8,516 bases of DNA from an uncultured Acetatifactor sp. (lineage in GTDB: Bacteria > Bacillota > Clostridia > Lachnospirales > Lachnospiraceae), in contig CAKRRU010000108.1 of assembly GCA_934394515.1 (NCBI GenBank), positions 1 to 8,516 of the forward strand. Reading direction: 5' to 3'. The position numbers and the translations under genes were made by a program. Within the stretch, counting starts at the first letter, position 1. Each line of letters begins with the position of its first letter. The notes below the pieces were generated by a model, which saw nothing but the letters and a program-made list of their open reading frames with translations, did no database searches and was not told the origin of the DNA. This document shows, piece after piece, positions 5,371-8,516 of this stretch.

Positions 5371-8300
5371 TTACTTAAAGTACTGCACACCGGATTCGAA
5401 GATCTTCATATCCTGCTCGCCATAGATGTTCACAGCTACAGCAGCATCTCTTCTCTCGGAGTGTGCCATCTTACCGAAGCATCTGCCGTCGGGGGAGGTG
5501 ATACCTTCAATTGCGCAGTAGGAACCGTTGATGTTATACTCTTCATCCATGGATACGTTACCGTTCTGGTCAGCGTACTGGGTAGCGACCTGTCCGTTTG
5601 CGAAGAGCTTGTCGATCCACTCCTTCGGCGCTACGAAACGGCCTTCACCGTGGGATGCAGGGTTGCAGTAAGTTGCTCCAAGTGTAGCGCCCTGTAACCA
5701 GGGAGACTTGTTGGATACGACCTTGGTATATACCATCTTGGAGATATGACGGTTGATGGTATTGAAGGTCAGGGTAGGAGAATTCTCCTTCTGTCCTGTG
5801 ATTTCACCATAGGGAACCAGTCCCAGCTTGATCAGCGCCTGGAATCCGTTACAGATACCAAGTGCCAGACCGTCTCTCTCATTTAACAGCTTCATGACCG
5901 CTTCCTTCAGCTTCGCATTCTGGAATGCTGTTGCGAAGAACTTCGCACTGCCGTCCGGTTCATCACCTGCGGAGAATCCGCCGGGGAACATGATGATCTG
6001 TGCCTGTGCGATGGACTTCTCGAATTCGTCTACGGATTCACGGATATCTTCTGCGGTCAGATTGCGGAAAACTCTGGTCTCCACATGCGCTCCGGCACGC
6101 TCGAATGCCTTGGTGCTGTCGTATTCACAGTTGGTTCCGGGGAATACCGGAATGAAAACGGTAGGCTTTGCCACCTTATGCTTGCATACATAGATGCTGT
6201 CAGCCTTGTAGCAGTCGCTTGCGATCTTCTCGGTGCCCTTCACCGCCTTGGTGGGGAATACCTTCTCCAGCTTGGAGGTCCAGGATACAAGTGCCTCATC
6301 CATGGTGATCTTCACATCGCCGTATACAAAAGCAGGCTCCTCGGTCACGGTACCGATCACAGTGTAATCCAGTTCCTTCTCATCCAATGCTGCCATCTTG
6401 TCTGCCGGAATCTCTGCCAGAATATCGCCCAGACCGTTATCAAACAAATCATCTGTGGTGACATCGTCATCGATCTTCACACCCAGCTTATTACCGAATG
6501 CCATCTTGGCTACGGCTGCTGCCACGCCCTTGGAATCCAGTGCGTATGCGGATACGATGGTTCCGTTCCCGGTCAGCTCATGAATCTTACCATATAATAC
6601 TGCCACATCCTCATACATCGGGATGTCAAAATCATCTTTGTCAATAGAGAAGCGTACCAGCTTGTCGCCGGGTGTCTTCAGTTCCGGAGTGATAATATCA
6701 CCGGATTTTGCCACGTCTACGGCAAAGGATACCAGTGTGGGAGGTACATCAATGTCATTGAAAGTACCGGACATACTGTCCTTACCGCCGATGGAAGGCA
6801 GGCCGAAACCGATCTGTGCGTCGTACGCACCAAGCAGTGCTGCAAACGGCTGGCTCCAACGCTCGGGATCACCGGTCATTCTGCGGAAATACTCCTGGAA
6901 GGTGAAACGGATCTTTCTGAAATCACCGCCGGAAGCCACGATCTTAGCCATGGATTCTGTTACTGCATAGACAGCTCCGTGATAAGGGCTCCAGGAAGAC
7001 AGATAAGGATCGAAGCCGTAGCTCATCATGGTCACAGTATCGGTCTTGCCTTCCAGTACCGGAAGCTTTGCTACCATGGTCTGGGTCTCGGTCAGCTGAT
7101 ATTTTCCGCCGTAAGGCATCAGTACACTGCCGGCACCGATGGAAGAATCGAACATCTCCACCAGACCCTTCTGGGAACATACGTTGAGGTCATTTAACAG
7201 TGTCACCCATGCACCCTTGACATCTCCCTCTTCCAGCTTCTCGCCTACTGCGGGCACTGCCCATTTATCAAAATAATTCTCCTCTTCGGAAGGGATATCT
7301 ACTTTTACTTTGGTCTCCTGATGTGCACCGTTGGTATCTAAGAATGCTCTCTTCAGGTTAACGATCGGCTTGCCTCTCCAGTTCAGCACCAGTCTCGGCT
7401 CTTCGGTAACGACTGCTACGGGAACAGCCTCAAGGTTCTCTTCCTTCGCATAGCCTAAGAAAGTATCTACATCCTTAGGATCTACCACAACTGCCATACG
7501 CTCCTGGGACTCGGAGATTGCCAGCTCTGTGCCGTCCAGTCCGGCGTACTTTTTGGGCACCTTGTCCAGATCTACGGTCAGGCCGTCTGCCAGCTCACCG
7601 ATTGCTACAGAGACACCGCCGGCACCAAAGTCGTTACATTTCTTGATCAGGCGGCTGACTTCCTCACGACGGAACAGTCTCTGGATTTTACGCTCGGTAG
7701 GTGCGTTACCCTTCTGAACCTCTGCACCGCAGGTCTCGATGGAAGTATCGGTATGTACCTTGGAGGATCCGGTAGCACCGCCGCAGCCGTCACGTCCGGT
7801 ACGACCGCCCAGCAGAATGATGATATCTCCGGGATCGGAGGTCTCACGGATGACATTCTTACGGGGAGCTGCGCCCATAACGGCACCGATTTCCATACGT
7901 TTTGCCACATACGAAGGATGATAAATCTCTTTTACGAAGCCGGTAGCCAGACCGATCTGGTTACCGTAAGAGGAATAGCCGCTTGCCGCGCCTCTTACCA
8001 GCTTCTTCTGGGACAGCTTGCCGTGCAGTGTCTCGGATACCGGTACCGTAGGATCTGCTGCACCGGTGACACGCATTGCCTGATATACATAGCCACGTCC
8101 GGACAAGGGATCACGGATGGCTCCGCCGAGGCACGTAGCCGCACCACCGAAAGGCTCGATCTCTGTAGGATGGTTGTGGGTCTCGTTTTTGAAAAATACC
8201 AGCCACTCCTCGGTCTCTCTGTGATCACCGTAATCCATCTCCACGGGAACCACTACGGAGCAGGCATTGATTTCGTCGGATTCTTCCATATCATCCAGCT

Positions 8301-8516
8301 TGCCGTCTTTTTTCAGTTTGCGCATTGCCATCAGCGCCAGATCCATGAGACAGACGAACTTGTCCTCTCTGCCCTTGAAGATCTCTTCTCTGGTATCCAG
8401 ATAGCTCTGGTAGGTGGTCTCTAAGGGAGAGCGATAATAGCCCTCACCGAATTCCACGTCGGTCAGCTCGGTGGAAAAAGTAGTGTGGCGGCAGTGATCG
8501 GACCAATAGGTATCCA
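5371..8516 (-). CDS. purL: Phosphoribosylformylglycinamidine synthase, single-chain form with fused glutaminase, 5' end missing
   Basis: Catalyses the ATP- and glutamine-dependent conversion of FGAR to FGAM, the fourth step of purine synthesis. The frame stays open to the right window edge, so 1047 of perhaps 1250 residues are visible. The first visible residues, DTYWSDHCRHTTF, are the signature of large PurL, so the GTG at 8457 is an internal valine. Numbering visible residues: the FGAR and ATP site KNETHNHPTEI at 109-119, the second synthase half with GGKDSMSGT at 577-585, then a class I glutaminase domain from about 785 with the nucleophile Cys888 in GICNGFQ and partners His1018 and Glu1020 in MAHSER. 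The fused form is like that of proteobacteria and of Clostridia rather than the separate PurL, PurQ and PurS of Bacillus. No clear terminator follows; only a weak GAGCT/AGCTC stem without a U run is seen. Confidence 0.97.
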   Translation of the reverse strand, partial: DTYWSDHCRHTTFSTELTDVEFGEGYYRSPLETTYQSYLDTREEIFKGREDKFVCLMDLALMAMRKLKKDGKLDDMEESDEINACSVVVPVEMDYGDHRETEEWLVFFKNETHNHPTEIEPFGGAATCLGGAIRDPLSGRGYVYQAMRVTGAADPTVPVSETLHGKLSQKKLVRGAASGYSSYGNQIGLATGFVKEIYHPSYVAKRMEIGAVMGAAPRKNVIRETSDPGDIIILLGGRTGRDGCGGATGSSKVHTDTSIETCGAEVQKGNAPTERKIQRLFRREEVSRLIKKCNDFGAGGVSVAIGELADGLTVDLDKVPKKYAGLDGTELAISESQERMAVVVDPKDVDTFLGYAKEENLEAVPVAVVTEEPRLVLNWRGKPIVNLKRAFLDTNGAHQETKVKVDIPSEEENYFDKWAVPAVGEKLEEGDVKGAWVTLLNDLNVCSQKGLVEMFDSSIGAGSVLMPYGGKYQLTETQTMVAKLPVLEGKTDTVTMMSYGFDPYLSSWSPYHGAVYAVTESMAKIVASGGDFRKIRFTFQEYFRRMTGDPERWSQPFAALLGAYDAQIGFGLPSIGGKDSMSGTFNDIDVPPTLVSFAVDVAKSGDIITPELKTPGDKLVRFSIDKDDFDIPMYEDVAVLYGKIHELTGNGTIVSAYALDSKGVAAAVAKMAFGNKLGVKIDDDVTTDDLFDNGLGDILAEIPADKMAALDEKELDYTVIGTVTEEPAFVYGDVKITMDEALVSWTSKLEKVFPTKAVKGTEKIASDCYKADSIYVCKHKVAKPTVFIPVFPGTNCEYDSTKAFERAGAHVETRVFRNLTAEDIRESVDEFEKSIAQAQIIMFPGGFSAGDEPDGSAKFFATAFQNAKLKEAVMKLLNERDGLALGICNGFQALIKLGLVPYGEITGQKENSPTLTFNTINRHISKMVYTKVVSNKSPWLQGATLGATYCNPASHGEGRFVAPKEWIDKLFANGQVATQYADQNGNVSMDEEYNINGSYCAIEGITSPDGRCFGKMAHSERRDAAVAVNIYGEQDMKIFESGVQYFK

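Noticed and set aside
7753..8424. A 223-codon plus-strand open frame within purL
   Set aside because: Antisense to the strongly conserved PurL synthase domain; no independent support.
8455..8457. GTG at 8457 as the purL start
   Set aside because: The frame continues upstream to the window edge with the conserved DTYWSDHCRHTTF motif, so the gene is cut by the window rather than starting here.

Overview
The window reads as ordinary chromosomal DNA from a Gram-positive anaerobe of the Clostridia, most likely Lachnospiraceae. The grounds are a roughly balanced base composition with AT-rich intergenic gaps, strong Shine-Dalgarno (SD) sites, SigA-type promoters, a long single-chain PurL with a fused glutaminase, an ECF-type vitamin transporter subunit, a YuxH-like EAL-HDOD protein and a long AlaX with a DHHA1 tail. 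The family placement is inference from protein character; no 16S or other marker is present.

Layout, right to left along the minus strand. The 3' three quarters or more of purL (5371 to beyond 8516) enter from the right edge. Next comes an EAL-HDOD signalling protein (4030-5247) with its own consensus-like promoter and a terminator at 3924-3972. Then comes an ECF transporter S component (3155-3775) with a structured leader. A 13-bp-stem hairpin at 3042-3088 can terminate transcription from both sides and separates this gene from the only plus-strand gene, a trans-editing alanyl-tRNA deacylase (1648-2877). Divergent from that gene is carA (6-1193), driven by an extended -10 promoter at 1350-1378. 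carB almost certainly begins at position 4 and leaves the window on the left.

Function. PurL (purine synthesis) and CarA/CarB (carbamoyl phosphate for pyrimidines and arginine) are nucleotide-synthesis enzymes that draw nitrogen from glutamine. The ECF S component imports a small vitamin-like molecule and needs an energizing module encoded elsewhere. The AlaX protein clears mischarged tRNA-Ala. The EAL-HDOD protein lacks the expected EAL catalytic glutamate and is probably a binding or adaptor protein. I see no mobile element, CRISPR array, tRNA or rRNA, and no convincing new multi-gene system.

The points worth a second look are small: two start options and a stable hairpin at the carA 5' end, an A5-loop hairpin placed the same way before both the carA and ECF start codons, an 18-bp tandem duplication that copies the stop codon of the EAL-HDOD gene, and a nested hairpin in the ECF leader.
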